A stretch of DNA of 64,000 bases from Aedes albopictus (taxonomy: Eukaryota; Arthropoda; Insecta; Diptera; Culicidae): assembly GCF_035046485.1 (NCBI RefSeq), contig NC_085137.1, forward strand, positions 501,228,536-501,292,535. Reading direction: 5' to 3'. Position numbers and translations under genes: made by a program. The notes beneath the pieces are model-generated. The model searched no databases. It had not been told where the DNA came from and saw only the letters and a list, made by a program, of their open reading frames with translations. Of the stretch, positions 1-10,655 are shown in pieces; the first letter of the stretch is position 1, and each line of letters begins with the position of its first letter.

Positions 1-1051
1 TCAAAAATTTAATTGCATCCCAAACAGAACGCAAACCTCGAATTATTTTCGATGCACTTGCAAACCGGGCCCGAAAAGTGGGAGGTGCAGCGACGAAACG
101 CCGCGAGCACCAAGCTACGCAGTAAGGTAATGTGCACATACACTGCTGATGCGAGAGCAGCGTACGTGAGCAAGCTGCTAGCAGGGAAAAAAAAAAGATC
201 AGACTACGCCACGGACGACACCGAGACCGAAAAACTCACCTGCATCTTCTGGAGGAAATAGCGCTCGAAACTGAGATTATCACTAACAATCGCCACGGTT
301 ACGGGTTGATGTGGGTTTGCGGTGCACTTTTACGCCCAGTTTGGTCGGATTTTCACAACATTTCCGGGGTAATTTGGGCGAAAACTTTGCCTGCTACGCT
401 GCTACGAATCTTTTGCTTGTTGGCTGCCTCTCTGCTGTGCTGCGTCTTTGAAAATTTCTGGCTTTGGCGGACGGACGAACGACGACGATGATGACACACA
501 CGCACAGTACGGAATAAAAACATTACAAACCGATGACACGCACACATTGAGTTGTCCAAAATATGTCTCACGAAACCTAATGCAAGCCTATCCATATACG
601 TGAGAACAAAAGATGTTTACAAAGTTCTTACAGATAGATTAACACGGGAAATCTGAACACAAACCACTACCACACAGGAAATTGGATTGGTCAATAGTGG
701 TAATCACGTTCAAATGTATGCGTGCCTTTTTTGCAGATGTAGTTGTGAAACTGCGAGGAAAATATTTGCACTCTTACCCCGGACGTTAGTTTTATCATTA
801 TTAACCCGTTTTACCCAATTCGATTGGGTAATATTTGCATATGCAATCTGAATAGCCTTTCAATCGGCGTGCACTTTTGTGTGAGGAAAAATTTGCGCTA
901 GTGTTCGTGTGTTGAAATGTCACTTATCTCTATTCAAGGGGGGACCCGAGCAAAAGAGAAAAAGAAGATTTTTGACAGCTGGCAGCTGGATTTGTTCCCA
1001 GTGAGTGTGATGAACTTTGTTTGAATAATGAAATATTGCGCATTTCGTTCA
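1..1051. other. Unassigned DNA, no gene recognised
   Basis: Mixed-composition DNA. Short open frames exist, for example 13-261 on the plus strand and 353-595 on the minus strand, but none shows a family motif, convincing start context or splice structure. The segment at 300-600 is less AT-rich than its surroundings and could belong to an untranslated exon, but nothing in the sequence proves it. Confidence 0.4.
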
Positions 1052-1400
1052 GGGAAGATTCAAAAATTACGTCCATCGTTTTTCGGGATTTCTAGACCCC
1101 CCCTCCCCCCTCTGTCACGCAATTTCCCTATACCCTATACACGTACTGTCACACTTTTCTAGACCCCCCCCCTCCCCCAAATGTTGGACGTAATTTTTGA
1201 ACGTTCCCTCATCATGAATTGGCTACTTTAGCGTTTAGTGTTGGGGAACGTTCAAAAATTACGTCCATGATTTGGGGGAGGGGGGGGGGTCTAGAAAAGT
1301 GTGACAGTACGTGTATTGGGTATTGGAAAAGTGCGTGACAGAGGGGGGAGGGGGGTCTAGAAATCCCGAAAAACGATGGACGTAATATTTGAATCTTCCC
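1052..1400. mobile_element. Head-to-head pair of ~156-bp MITEs (Harbinger-like)
   Basis: The ends are inverted repeats starting GGGAAGATTCAAAAATTACG. Each half (about 1052-1207 and 1243-1400) is itself a short element with ends like TTCAAAAATTACGTCCA and two C-rich tracts followed by TGTCACGC or TGTCACAC motifs. The halves are inverted around a ~35-bp spacer. A single copy of the same family lies at 31706-31861, where a 3-bp TSD is visible; that suggests the PIF/Harbinger superfamily. No coding capacity. Confidence 0.7.
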
Positions 1401-2424
1401 GGGATAATTCCATATTCTGAATCTGCATGCCAAACTGAGCCGAAATCCAAATTTTCATCAATTTTGATGCCCGGGAATCTATTTAAATATCAATTTGAAG
1501 TTTGTCTCTCTCTCTCTTCTTGGCGTAACGTCGTCATCGGGACAAAGCACAGTGGGACGAATGACCCAAAACGTGAACTTTTTTCAGTAGCGTCTTTAAA
1601 CGTGATTTTATCGGCATAGTGTCTTCGGATGAAAATTTTATAAAAACAGGGTGCGTCGAATGGCGTTTAGTTTTAGTTCGCAGCTTTGCCACAGGCGGCG
1701 CTGTAAAATTCAACTTTTTTGTTTTACGTTTTTTCAATATGATGTCTTCGGCAAAGTTGTAGATATGCTCAATACAAACATCTTTGTCGAAGACACCAAC
1801 CCTCTATCTCTACATTGCTTCAAGATACAGACGTATTTTATGAATGACCCCCCAAAAATCGTTTTATTCATATATTTCGAAAACGCGCAGTTTTAGAAAG
1901 TTGCAATGTTCTACAAAGTTGTGTAAAATGTCAAAAGAAACAACTTTGTAGAAGTGAATAGGGTTCTAAAATGGCAATAGGGTTAGTTATGGCTATTTTT
2001 TAGTTAAAAATAGCCGTTTTTCAAGGCTCAATAACTATCTTGGATGCAAATGGATGCAAATCAAACCCCACTAGGTTCAATATGTATTACTATTAGTTGA
2101 ATATCCTGATGTTTTCGGTTGTATCCTCGAGTATCCTTAGCAGGGGTTCTTAATCATACTAGAGCCTATTTTTGACGCTAAAACAATAATATCAGTTTTT
2201 GTATGTCATTTAGAACCCCATTATCTTCTGTGAAGTGATAAATATTAACTATTCGCATAATTGTAAGCTTTATTGCGCCTACAAAAATCAATTATTATCG
2301 AGTTATTATCATATTATAAAAAAAAACACTGAATAGAAGTGAGCTAAACCAGACGGTCATATGTATCCAAGTGATCTCACCAGCAAGCAAATTTTATTCG
2401 TGTGTTCAAAACATTAATGTAAAT

Positions 2425-2500
2425 CTGGCTTTCGATTTGAATAGGTCGAATCAGGGTAGGAACCACAATCTACATACGACCTATTCAAAACGAACGCCAG
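2425..2500. repeat. 76-bp MITE within the left arm of Transib copy 1
   Basis: Short inverted-repeat unit with ends CTGGCTTTCGATTTGAATAG and its near complement ending CGAACGCCAG. Related palindromes occur at 54189-54264 and 54370-54622. The opposite arm of the same Transib-like element (near 4390) lacks it. Copy 2 carries it in the matching arm (about 9710-9775), so it inserted before the two copies diverged. Confidence 0.6.
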
Positions 2501-2644
2501 AAATATACATATTCTTTTTCAGCACGTATAGTAACCGAACAAACAGCAAGTCTATAAAACCTGAAATCATTTGCGTATCCATTTTCCCAACTTTCAAACA
2601 TAGCTACAAATTGATTTGTGGAAATGAGAAGGAGCATTTTCAGC

Positions 2645-3921
2645 CAGAGTGTCTGAAAACACATGTATACATGAATGAGACAGTGTGCCATGCGCTGGTT
2701 TGAAAAACGTCTCAAGAAAATTTGTGAGCTTTGAGATCGTAGCATGCTCATAAAAAATCTAGTGTACGTGTCTCAATGAGACGTCTCGTGAGACTCGTCT
2801 CATTGAGATGTTCATCAGATCAAACTAATAGCAACAAAACATTTTTAGAGGCCCATTATTAGTTCTTGTGAAACTTATTCCGCTCTAGAAGCAAGGCACA
2901 AATTAAATCTATGAAAATACCAAGTGATACTAACGAAGGGTTTGGTACTCCTCCTTCGCCAACCGTTTGGTGACGCCAATCGATTTCTATCCTCACAAAA
3001 CGTCATGATCACAACCGCTCGTCTGTACCCACCACTGCCACTACCATTCGCTGGGAGTTGTGACTACTTTATTAGTCATAGAGGACAACTCAAATCTGTT
3101 CTCGTTCCTAGTCGCTCCAGGCTCCACTCCATAATCTTATAATGGTATTTGTAAGGTGAGAAAAAAGGTACCTTTATCAAAACTTTCGTTCCCGCTCATT
3201 TGTGCTAATTTTTCAACGATCGACTTTCAGCGAGGAATGATAAATTTCTTGACCAGATTGTCCGGACGTTTTGATCGATTCTACTGACCTGCGAGCATCT
3301 TCTGCGTACTTTGAAATATGTAAAACATTTAAAAATACATAAAACCACTGATTTCAACTCTTTTGTTCCGCTGATTACAATCAATTCGAAAATGAACGGC
3401 GGTACCATTTCCCTGCAACTTAAACCATCCTACCATCCCTCTCTGTTGGTCAAACAGAACACGCCGTTAAATTTATCAACCGGAAGCCCACGAGGTGACC
3501 AAATGAGCACCAAAAGTACTCTTACCCAATCTCTCTAAACATTATGGACATACTCACATCACTGGGGAAGAAGCCCCTACCAGGATTGTTCCTTGTTCCA
3601 CCTTTCCCGTCGTAAAACAACCTCTACCCCAGCATACATGACCCAAACATCCTCCGCTTTCGAAAAACGTCAACTCAATCCACGCTGAACATCATCTGCA
3701 AATGTCATCTTAGTGAAGGATTCAAGAATATAGCAAACCGGTGTCGGGTCGGGTAATAACAAGCTGTACATGGAGCTTGTCTCATTGAGACGTCTCATTG
3801 AGACTCGCAATGCTAATGTGATGTGCACCAACATCGTGAGTCTCAAGCTCAAGAAATATTAATGTGCGCACAGCCAACTTTTCTCAATCTCGTAGTGAGA
3901 TTTGTGCGTACAGATACTCTG
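2645..3921. mobile_element. hAT-like non-autonomous element nested in Transib copy 1
   Basis: The ends are CAGAGTGTCTG and CAGATACTCTG, a TIR pair starting CAG. An 8-bp TSD TTTTCAGC lies at 2637-2644 and 3922-3929. An 8-bp TSD with CA-starting TIRs is typical of hAT elements. The second Transib-like copy (8252-10655) contains the octamer once, that is, the empty site. Subterminal GTCTCAATGAGACGTCT-type palindromes appear near both ends (about 2775-2815 and 3778-3810) and may be transposase-binding repeats (inference). No transposase frame was found. Confidence 0.8.
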
Positions 3922-5618
3922 TTTTCAGCTATCGGAAACAACATGCATTTGACAGGTGCCGAACAAGCGGGAGAGTGTGTGTATTTATACGGGAAGGTCA
4001 ATGAACACATGGCACAAGTAACTGTCGATTAAGCCAGTAAAAGGGTGAAACAGCTTCTCTAAATTAGTTCTAATATTCCAACACATACCCAAAACAACTT
4101 TTACGATTTTTGATTAGAGGAACCTTTACTTTTCATCAAAGATGTTGTGCATATCCAAAACTTTTTTGATAAATAGAAATCATTAAACATTTTGTATACA
4201 AAAGCTTATTTGCATTAATGCAGAATTTATTTAGATCATTCTCACAGCGATCGAAAAATCTCATGCCTCTTGACGCCTTTAAGTGAATTAGAAAATTAGT
4301 AATTGGATATTCGACATAAGAAACGTAGTGATTTTATATGAGTTGACTTTCTGCTTGTTCGGTTACTATACGTGCTGAAAATAATATGTGTATTTGCTTG
4401 CTAGTGAGATTACTTGGATACATATGACCGACTGGTTTAGCTCACTTCTATGCAGTGTTTTTAAAATAATAAGATAATAATTCGATAATAATTGATTTTT
4501 ATAGGTGCAATAAAGCATATAATTATGCGAATAGTTAATATTTATCACTTCACAGAAAATAATGGGGTTCTAAATGACATACAAAAACTGATATTATTGT
4601 TTTAGCGTCAAAAATAGGCTCTAGTAAGATTAAGAACCCCTGCTAAGGATACTCGAGGATACAACCGAAAACATCAGGATATTCAACTAATAGTAATACA
4701 TATTGAACCTAGTGGGGTTTGATTTGCATCCATTTGCATCCAAGATAGTTATTGAGCCTTGAAAAACGGCTATTTTTAACTAAAAAATAGCCATAGCTAA
4801 CCCTATTGCCATTTTAGAACCCTATTCACTTCTACAAAGTTGTTTCTTTTGACATTTTACACAACTTTGTAGAACATTGCAACTTTCTAAAACTGCGCGT
4901 TTTCTAAATATATGAATAAAACGATTTTTGGGGGGTCATTCATAAAATACGTCTGTATCTTGAAGCAATGTAGAGATAGAGGGTTGGTGTCTTCGGCAAA
5001 GATATTTGTATTGAGCATATCTACAACTTTACCGAAGACACCATATTGAAAAAACGTAAAACAAAAAAGTTGGATTTTACAGCGCCGCCTGTGGCAAAGT
5101 TGCGAACTAAAACTAAACGCCATTCGACGCGCCCTATTTTTATAAAATTTCCATACGAAGACACCATGCCGATAAAATCACGTTTAAAGACGCTACTGAA
5201 AAAAGTTCATGTTTTTGGCCATTCGTCCCACCGTGCAAAGCCTGCATTCAGCTTAGTGTTCTATGAGCACTTCCACAGTTATTAACTGAGAGCTTCCTCT
5301 GCCAATGACCATTTTGCATGCGTATATCGTGTGGCAGGCACGAAGATACTCTATGCCCTAGGAAGTCAAGGAAATTTTCTTTACGAAAACATCCTGGACC
5401 GACCGGGAATCGAACCCGTCACCCTCAGCATGGTCATGCTGAATACCCGTGCGTTTACCGCCTCGGCTATATGGGCCCCTGTTGAAGTTTGTATGGGAGA
5501 GATTTGTCGAATCACCCCTCGTTGCATTTTGTACTGGGCGGAGCTGTCAATCAGTTGCCTAGCTGTCAAAAGGTGATTTAAAAAAATCTCTTTGAAATTG
5601 ATTTTAGGTATCAAAATA

Positions 5619-5851
5619 TTGTGGATTTACCGGCTACTTGTATTCTAGCGGTCGCTTCAGTATGGCCTCCAAAGTAGCCGTTTTATAAAAAGAGTAACTT
5701 TAAAATGTTTTTAAACATTTTTATTTTATGCGCTATTCCTCGTTGCCACTAGCTATTCAGCGACATTCATTTTTTGACAATCAAGTTGATTTTTATATGA
5801 AAACGGCTACTCAAATAACCGGTAGAATACAAGTAGCCGGTAAATCCACAA
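5619..5851. mobile_element. 233-bp MITE with TA target duplication
   Basis: Inverted ends TTGTGGATTTACCGGCTACT and complement, flanked by TA on both sides (5617-5618, 5852-5853), inserted in R1. The intact R1 at 11554-11902 lacks it. The signature fits a Tc1/mariner-type non-autonomous element. No coding capacity. Confidence 0.75.
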
Positions 5852-5960
5852 TAAAGTTCTAAAAATCTAAAAAAAAATCATAGTGGCTCAGAAAAGGAGA
5901 AAAAGGTGCTCTTTCGTATAAAATCAAAAAATGAATACTTTTTTCAAAATTTAAAAACCC

Positions 5961-6135
5961 AATAGGCTCCTAAAGTCCTATCGGGATTTTTGTTTTAAAC
6001 CACAATATATGGTTCAAGAGTACATATTTACTCATTTTTTGACGTTTTTATTAACCGTAGTTGAAAATATATAATTTTTATTTTTTTTAGCATTTTGTCT
6101 CGTCCCTACACTGAAATGAAAACTCCATTAGTTTT
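5961..6135. other. AT-rich spacer before the LTR element
   Basis: AT-rich DNA between the end of R1 and the 5' LTR. The last five bases, GTTTT (6131-6135), are the left target-site duplication of the LTR retrotransposon. Confidence 0.6.
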
Positions 6136-6322
6136 TGTGGTGATTCCGAGTAATCATAGTAGGCCTAACGTTCAGAGGAGCAGTCTAGCAGAGAGTCCGT
6201 TTGTGGATGCACGCATACGCGTGGTCCGTTTGTGGATGCATACTGTCACTTTCAAGTAGTACAATAAATAACTTCAATTGATTAATCCAGTAGTTTCTAA
6301 TTAATTAGTGCACAATACCACA
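6136..6322 (+). repeat. 5' LTR (187 bp)
   Basis: Begins TGTGGTGATTCC and ends AATACCACA, the usual TG...CA termini. The 3' LTR is 5 bp longer because a short GTCTAGCA-type motif is repeated there. An AATAAA lies near the 3' part (about 6263). The two LTRs otherwise differ very little, so the insertion is fairly young despite its internal damage. Confidence 0.92.
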
Positions 6323-6324
6323 TA

Positions 6325-6342
6325 TTTGGCGACGAGACGAAC
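6325..6342 (+). other. Putative tRNA primer-binding site
   Basis: Two bases beyond the 5' LTR, TTTGGCGACGAGAC begins a tract carrying the TGG complement of a tRNA CCA end. Position and sequence fit a minus-strand primer site. Mag elements commonly use a serine tRNA; the tRNA identity here is inferred. Confidence 0.6.
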
Positions 6343-6367
6343 CAGCAGCGTTTTGGAAGTATTCAAA

Positions 6368-7068
6368 ATGGAAGAACAACTGTTCAAGCTACCCCCGTTC
6401 GAATGTGAAAGTGTCCCAATTACGGAGCTCAGGAACAAATGGTTCGACTACAAGAAGCAGTTCGAATACATCGCTGCCGCTCTGGGCAGAAAGAAAAAGA
6501 AGAAGCTGAAAAATATATTCCTTGCTGTTGCTGGGCGTGAACTCCAGCGAGTGTATGAGAGCCTGCCCGAGGATAACCAAGGAATCAGTGAGGAAGAAGA
6601 AGACGAGTTCGATCGCATGATTCGCAGGCTCGACAATTACTTTGCTCCCAAACAGCATGACACCTTCGAGAGGCATACGTTCTGGACTCAAAAACCGGTC
6701 GTTGGAGAAACACTGGATAAGTTCCTGCTGCGTGCCAAAGTCATGGCCAATAAATGTCGATTCGGATCATCGGAGAAAGAAAGCAGAGATGCAGCAGTTA
6801 TCGACAAGATTGTTATGCTGGCGCCCCCTGAGCTCCGGCGAAAGATTTTGGAAAAGCCCAATATCAACTTGGATGATCTCACCACCCTCGTCAATACCCA
6901 CTTATCCGTACAGCACCATATACGCGAGCTTGGTCAACATGTGTCAGGTACAGGCACATTGCAGCTAGCGAACCGTGCGAATACGTTCGTCAACAAAATA
7001 TCTACGGATAGTGACAGGTCACGTTCGGCGAACAAACGTTCCGCTGTGGATTGTGATCGCTGTGGGTT
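6368..7068 (+). pseudogene. gag: gag fragment of the Mag-like retrotransposon
   Basis: About 233 codons from ATG 6368 (protein starts MEEQLFKLPPF). An upstream in-frame ATG at 6308 lies within the LTR and is unlikely to be used. The body has the capsid-like pattern of Mag gag proteins (FDYKKQFEYI, YFAPKQHDTFERHTF, ELRRKILEKP). It ends just after the first half of a zinc knuckle (CDRCGF), then runs into unrelated DNA to a stop at 7171. The rest of the nucleocapsid and the protease are missing, so packaging would fail. Confidence 0.85.
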
Positions 7069-7145
7069 CAGAGCAGGGATGAGAAATGTACTGGAAAAAA
7101 CGGTTACCGGCTGTACATTTGACATTTTTCCACACGAACATCATA

Positions 7146-7945
7146 CACGCAAGTTTGATAATACCCATTAATGGGTACTTAAGTACCCATTTCCAACTAA
7201 AGTGGCTTAACCCATTAAATGGGTATTTGCCGTTTACTCATTAATGGGTATTAGCCATGAACTTCAAAAAATGGGTATTTTTTACACTTGATAGCAAATT
7301 AAAAAATGGGTAATAAAACTCCATTATTTCGAGTGCGGTATCGCTGTTTGAGGTTAGATTATTCGAAAAAAACTTGTTACGAATAGAAAAGCAGAAATGA
7401 CTATTTAAACTGTGTATTTATTTGTATGCATATGTTTTACATCTTATTACATTATATTTTACACCTCATTATCGATTTATTTTCCACCTTTGAAACATAT
7501 CTGTCTTGGCATTGGGGTTGAAATGTCTACAATCAGCAACGGGAACTCGCATTTTCTTGGCACTTAGTCATTCAGCTGTAATGAATAAACAAATCTTGTA
7601 TTTAACTTTCCAGAATGATCAGTTTGATTATACCTACGTGCAAGCCTACGTGTAAGCGAATTAAATCACTATCCACTCCGTCAGCGTGGTCCTTTTTTGG
7701 TCAAATTCATCACAAACTAAATGTTCTTCTTTCGGTAAGCGCGTTATTCAACAATGGCGGCACAAAAAATCACAAACATTCATGAGTATTATCTACCCAT
7801 TATTTTCATGAGAAAGCGAACTGCATAATGGGGGTTAAATACCCATTTTTAGATGTCAGAAAAAGCCCCATTTTATGACAGCTCTATACATTTGCAAAAA
7901 ATGGGTACTTAAAATCCATTTAATGGGTATTTGCAAACTAGCGTG
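7146..7945. mobile_element. 800-bp MITE rich in AATGGGTA repeats
   Basis: Ends CACGCAAGTTTG and CAAACTAGCGTG are inverted repeats flanked by TA (7144-7145, 7946-7947). Subterminal arrays of AATGGGTA / TACCCATT occur at both ends (about 7163-7320 and 7795-7930), a typical transposase-binding architecture. TA duplication suggests Tc1/mariner origin. No transposase is encoded. Confidence 0.75.
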
Positions 7946-8251
7946 TAGGCCCAGCCAAACTCAAACTGTTCGAAAAATAAATGTCATAACATTTTTTTTC
8001 CTGCAGCCTTCTTCCACGAAACGGTTTCCAAGTGCGAGAGCGCCAGTACTCGAGCACAACGACGACAGAAATTTCTGTCTTTCCCATTTTCGCATTTTTC
8101 TGCGTTTCAAACCGCTTCTAGACAAACTTCTTTACATGCATCACAAGGCTAGGAGTGTGCTCTAGCTATTTGTGCAAATCGAATTAAGTTATTTATTAAA
8201 ACAAGTGAGTTATTAGCAGCTGAAAATATTTGACATTTTTCGCAATCACCC
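7946..8251. other. Unassigned DNA between MITE and Transib copy 2
   Basis: Together with 7069-7145 this is non-retroviral sequence of unknown origin lying where the end of gag, the protease and the start of RT should be. No motif was recognised. It contains an open stretch at 7875-8165 with no recognisable product. Confidence 0.5.
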
Positions 8252-10655
8252 CACGGTGGGACGAATGGCCAAAAACATGAACTTTTTTCAGTAGCGTCTT
8301 TAAACGTGATTTTATCGGCATGGTGTCTTCGTATGGAAATTTTATAAAAATAGGGCGCGTCGAATGGCGTTTAGTTTTAGTTCGCAACTTTGCCACAGGC
8401 GGCGCTGTAAAATCCAACTTTTTTGTTTTACGTTTTTTCAATATGGTGTCTTCGGTAAAGTTGTAGATATGCTCAATACAAATATCTTTGCCGAAGACAC
8501 CAACCCTCTATCTCTACATTGCTTCAAGATACAGACGTATTTTATGAATGACCCCCCAAAAATCGTTTTATTCATATATTTAGAAAACGCGCAGTTTTAG
8601 AAAGTTGCAATGTTCTACAAAGTTGTGTAAAATGTCAAAAGAAACAACTTTGTAGAAGTGAATAGGGTTCTAAAATGGCAATAGGGTTAGTTATGGCTAT
8701 TTTTTAGTTAAAAATAGCCGTTTTTCAAGGCTCAATAACTATCTTGGATGCAAATGGATGCAAATCAAACCCCACTAGGTTCAATATGTATTACTATTAG
8801 TTGAATATCCTGATGTTTTCGGTTGTATCCTCGAGTATCCTTAGCAGGGGTTCTTAATCTTACTAGAGCCTATTTTTGACGCTAAAACAATAATATCAGT
8901 TTTTGTATGTCATTTAGAACCCCATTATTTTCTGTGAAGTGATAAATATTAACTATTCGCATAATTATATGCTTTATTGCACCTATAAAAATCAATTATT
9001 ATCGAATTATTATCTTATTATTTTAAAAACACTGCATAGAAGTGAGCTAAACCAGTCGGTCATATGTATCCAAGTAATCTCACTAGCAAGCAAATACACA
9101 TATTATTTTCAGCACGTATAGTAACCGAACAAGCAGAAAGTCAACTCATATAAAATCACTACGTTTCTTATGTCGAATATCCAATTACTAATTTTCTAAT
9201 TCACTTAAAGGCGTCAAGAGGCATGAGATTTTTCGATCGCTGTGAGAATGATCTAAATAAATTCTGCATTAATGCAAATAAGCTTTTGTATACAAAATGT
9301 TTAATGATTTCTATTTATCAAAAAAGTTTTGGATATGCACAACATCTTTGATGAAAAGTAAAGGTTCCTCTAATCAAAAATCGTAAAAGTTGTTTTGGGT
9401 ATGTGTTGGAATATTAGAACTAATTTAGAGAAGCTGTTTCACCCTTTTACTGGCTTAATCGACAGTTACTTGTGCCATGTGTTCATTGACCTTCCCGTAT
9501 AAATACACACACTCTCCCGCTTGTTCGGCACCTGTCAAATGCATGTTGTTTCCGATAGCTGAAAATGCTCCTTCTCATTTCCACAAATCAATTTGTAGCT
9601 ATGTTTGAAAGTTGGGAAAATGGATACGCAAATGATTTCAGGTTTTATAGACTTGCTGTTTGTTCGGTTACTATACGTGCTGAAAAAGAATATGTATATT
9701 TCTGGCGTTCGTTTTGAATAGGTCGTATGTAGATTGTGGTTCCTACCCTGATTCGACCTATTCAAATCGAAAGCCAGATTTACATTAATGTTTTGAACAC
9801 ACGAATAAAATTTGCTTGCTGGTGAGATCACTTGGATACATATGACCGTCTGGTTTAGCTCACTTCTATTCAGTGTTTTTTTTTTATAATATGATAATAA
9901 CTCGATAATAATTGATTTTTGTAGGCGCAATAAAGCTTACAATTATGCGAATAGTTAATATTTATCACTTCACAGAAGATAATGGGGTTCTAAATGACAT
10001 ACAAAAACTGATATTATTGTTTTAGCGTCAAAAATAGGCTCTAGTATGATTAAGAACCCCTGCTAAGGATACTCGAGGATACAACCGAAAACATCAGGAT
10101 ATTCAACTAATAGTAATACATATTGAACCTAGTGGGGTTTGATTTGCATCCATTTGCATCCAAGATAGTTATTGAGCCTTGAAAAACGGCTATTTTTAAC
10201 TAAAAAATAGCCATAACTAACCCTATTGCCATTTTAGAACCCTATTCACTTCTACAAAGTTGTTTCTTTTGACATTTTACACAACTTTGTAGAACATTGC
10301 AACTTTCTAAAACTGCGCGTTTTCGAAATATATGAATAAAACGATTTTTGGGGGGTCATTCATAAAATACGTCTGTATCTTGAAGCAATGTAGAGATAGA
10401 GGGTTGGTGTCTTCGACAAAGATGTTTGTATTGAGCATATCTACAACTTTGCCGAAGACATCATATTGAAAAAACGTAAAACAAAAAAGTTGAATTTTAC
10501 AGCGCCGCCTGTGGCAAAGTTGCGAACTAAAACTAAACGCCATTCGACGCACCCTGTTTTTATAAAATTTTCATCCGAAGACACTATGCCGATAAAATCA
10601 CGTTTAAAGACGCTACTGAAAAAAGTTCACGTTTTGGGTCATTCGTCCCACTGTG
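8252..10655. mobile_element. Transib-like non-autonomous element, copy 2
   Basis: The TIRs begin CACGGTGGGACGAATG (left) and CACAGTGGGACGAATG (right, complement). The 2404-bp element matches copy 1 in reverse orientation over its whole length but lacks the hAT-like insertion. Its arms form a long inverted repeat (about 8252-9160 and 9655-10655) around a ~500-bp unique centre. Unlike copy 1, no clean 5-bp TSD is visible: the left flank is CACCC and the right flank CAATG. That suggests post-insertion rearrangement at one side. Confidence 0.8.

Larger units (their letters stand above)
1548..5235. mobile_element. Transib-like non-autonomous element, copy 1
   Basis: The TIRs begin CACAGTGGGACGAATG on the left and CACGGTGGGACGAATG on the right (complement). 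A 5-bp TSD CAAAG lies at 1543-1547 and 5236-5240. A 5-bp TSD and a CACAGTG-like terminus are signatures of the Transib superfamily, whose ends resemble RAG recombination signals. The inverted arms are long, roughly 850-900 bp. Inside sits a hAT-like insertion (2645-3921). Minus that insertion and its TSD the element is 2403 bp, against 2404 bp for the copy at 8252-10655. No transposase was recognised; the ~80-codon open frame repeated in each arm (1651-1896, 4887-5123) looks like a chance frame in conserved repeat DNA. Confidence 0.8.
1506..5481 (-). mobile_element. tRNA-derived SINE (Feilai-type), split by Transib-like element
   Basis: Read on the minus strand, the element starts at 5481 with a tRNA-like head: an A-box region (TAGCCGAGGCGGTAAAC) and a B box (GGTTCGATTCCC). 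A tRNA-unrelated body follows, and the other end, at 1506, is a GA-rich tail. The 11-bp TSD TTGAAGTTTGT flanks it at 1495-1505 and 5482-5492. Without the insertion at 1548-5235 it is about 283 bp, close to the uninterrupted copy at 59229-59504. The Feilai name comes from general knowledge of Aedes SINEs. Confidence 0.85.
1401..5960 (+). mobile_element. R1 repeat, copy 1, interrupted by SINE and MITE
   Basis: R1 is a ~348-bp dispersed repeat, intact at 11554-11902 and inverted at 52469-52815. Here its pieces lie at 1401-1505, 5482-5618 and 5852-5960. The first ~20 bp present in the intact copy are missing at the junction with the MITE pair upstream. A SINE (1506-5481) and a TA-flanked MITE (5619-5851) sit inside it. 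It has no open frame, no obvious TIRs and no tRNA-like boxes; its class is unknown. Confidence 0.75.

Noticed and set aside
1651..1896. An ~80-residue frame repeated at 1651, 4887, 8364 and 10307
   Set aside because: It lies in the conserved inverted arms of the Transib-like element. Identity comes from repeat copying; no domain or codon pattern suggests a protein.
5395..5481. tRNA gene on the minus strand
   Set aside because: A and B boxes are present, but the sequence continues into a SINE body, has a TSD and recurs at 59420-59504. It is a SINE head.
8252..10655. Transib TSD at copy 2 (GCAAT near both ends)
   Set aside because: GCAAT is present at 8242-8246 and 10655-10659, but five bases separate it from the left TIR and it overlaps the right TIR. 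I do not accept it as a target duplication.
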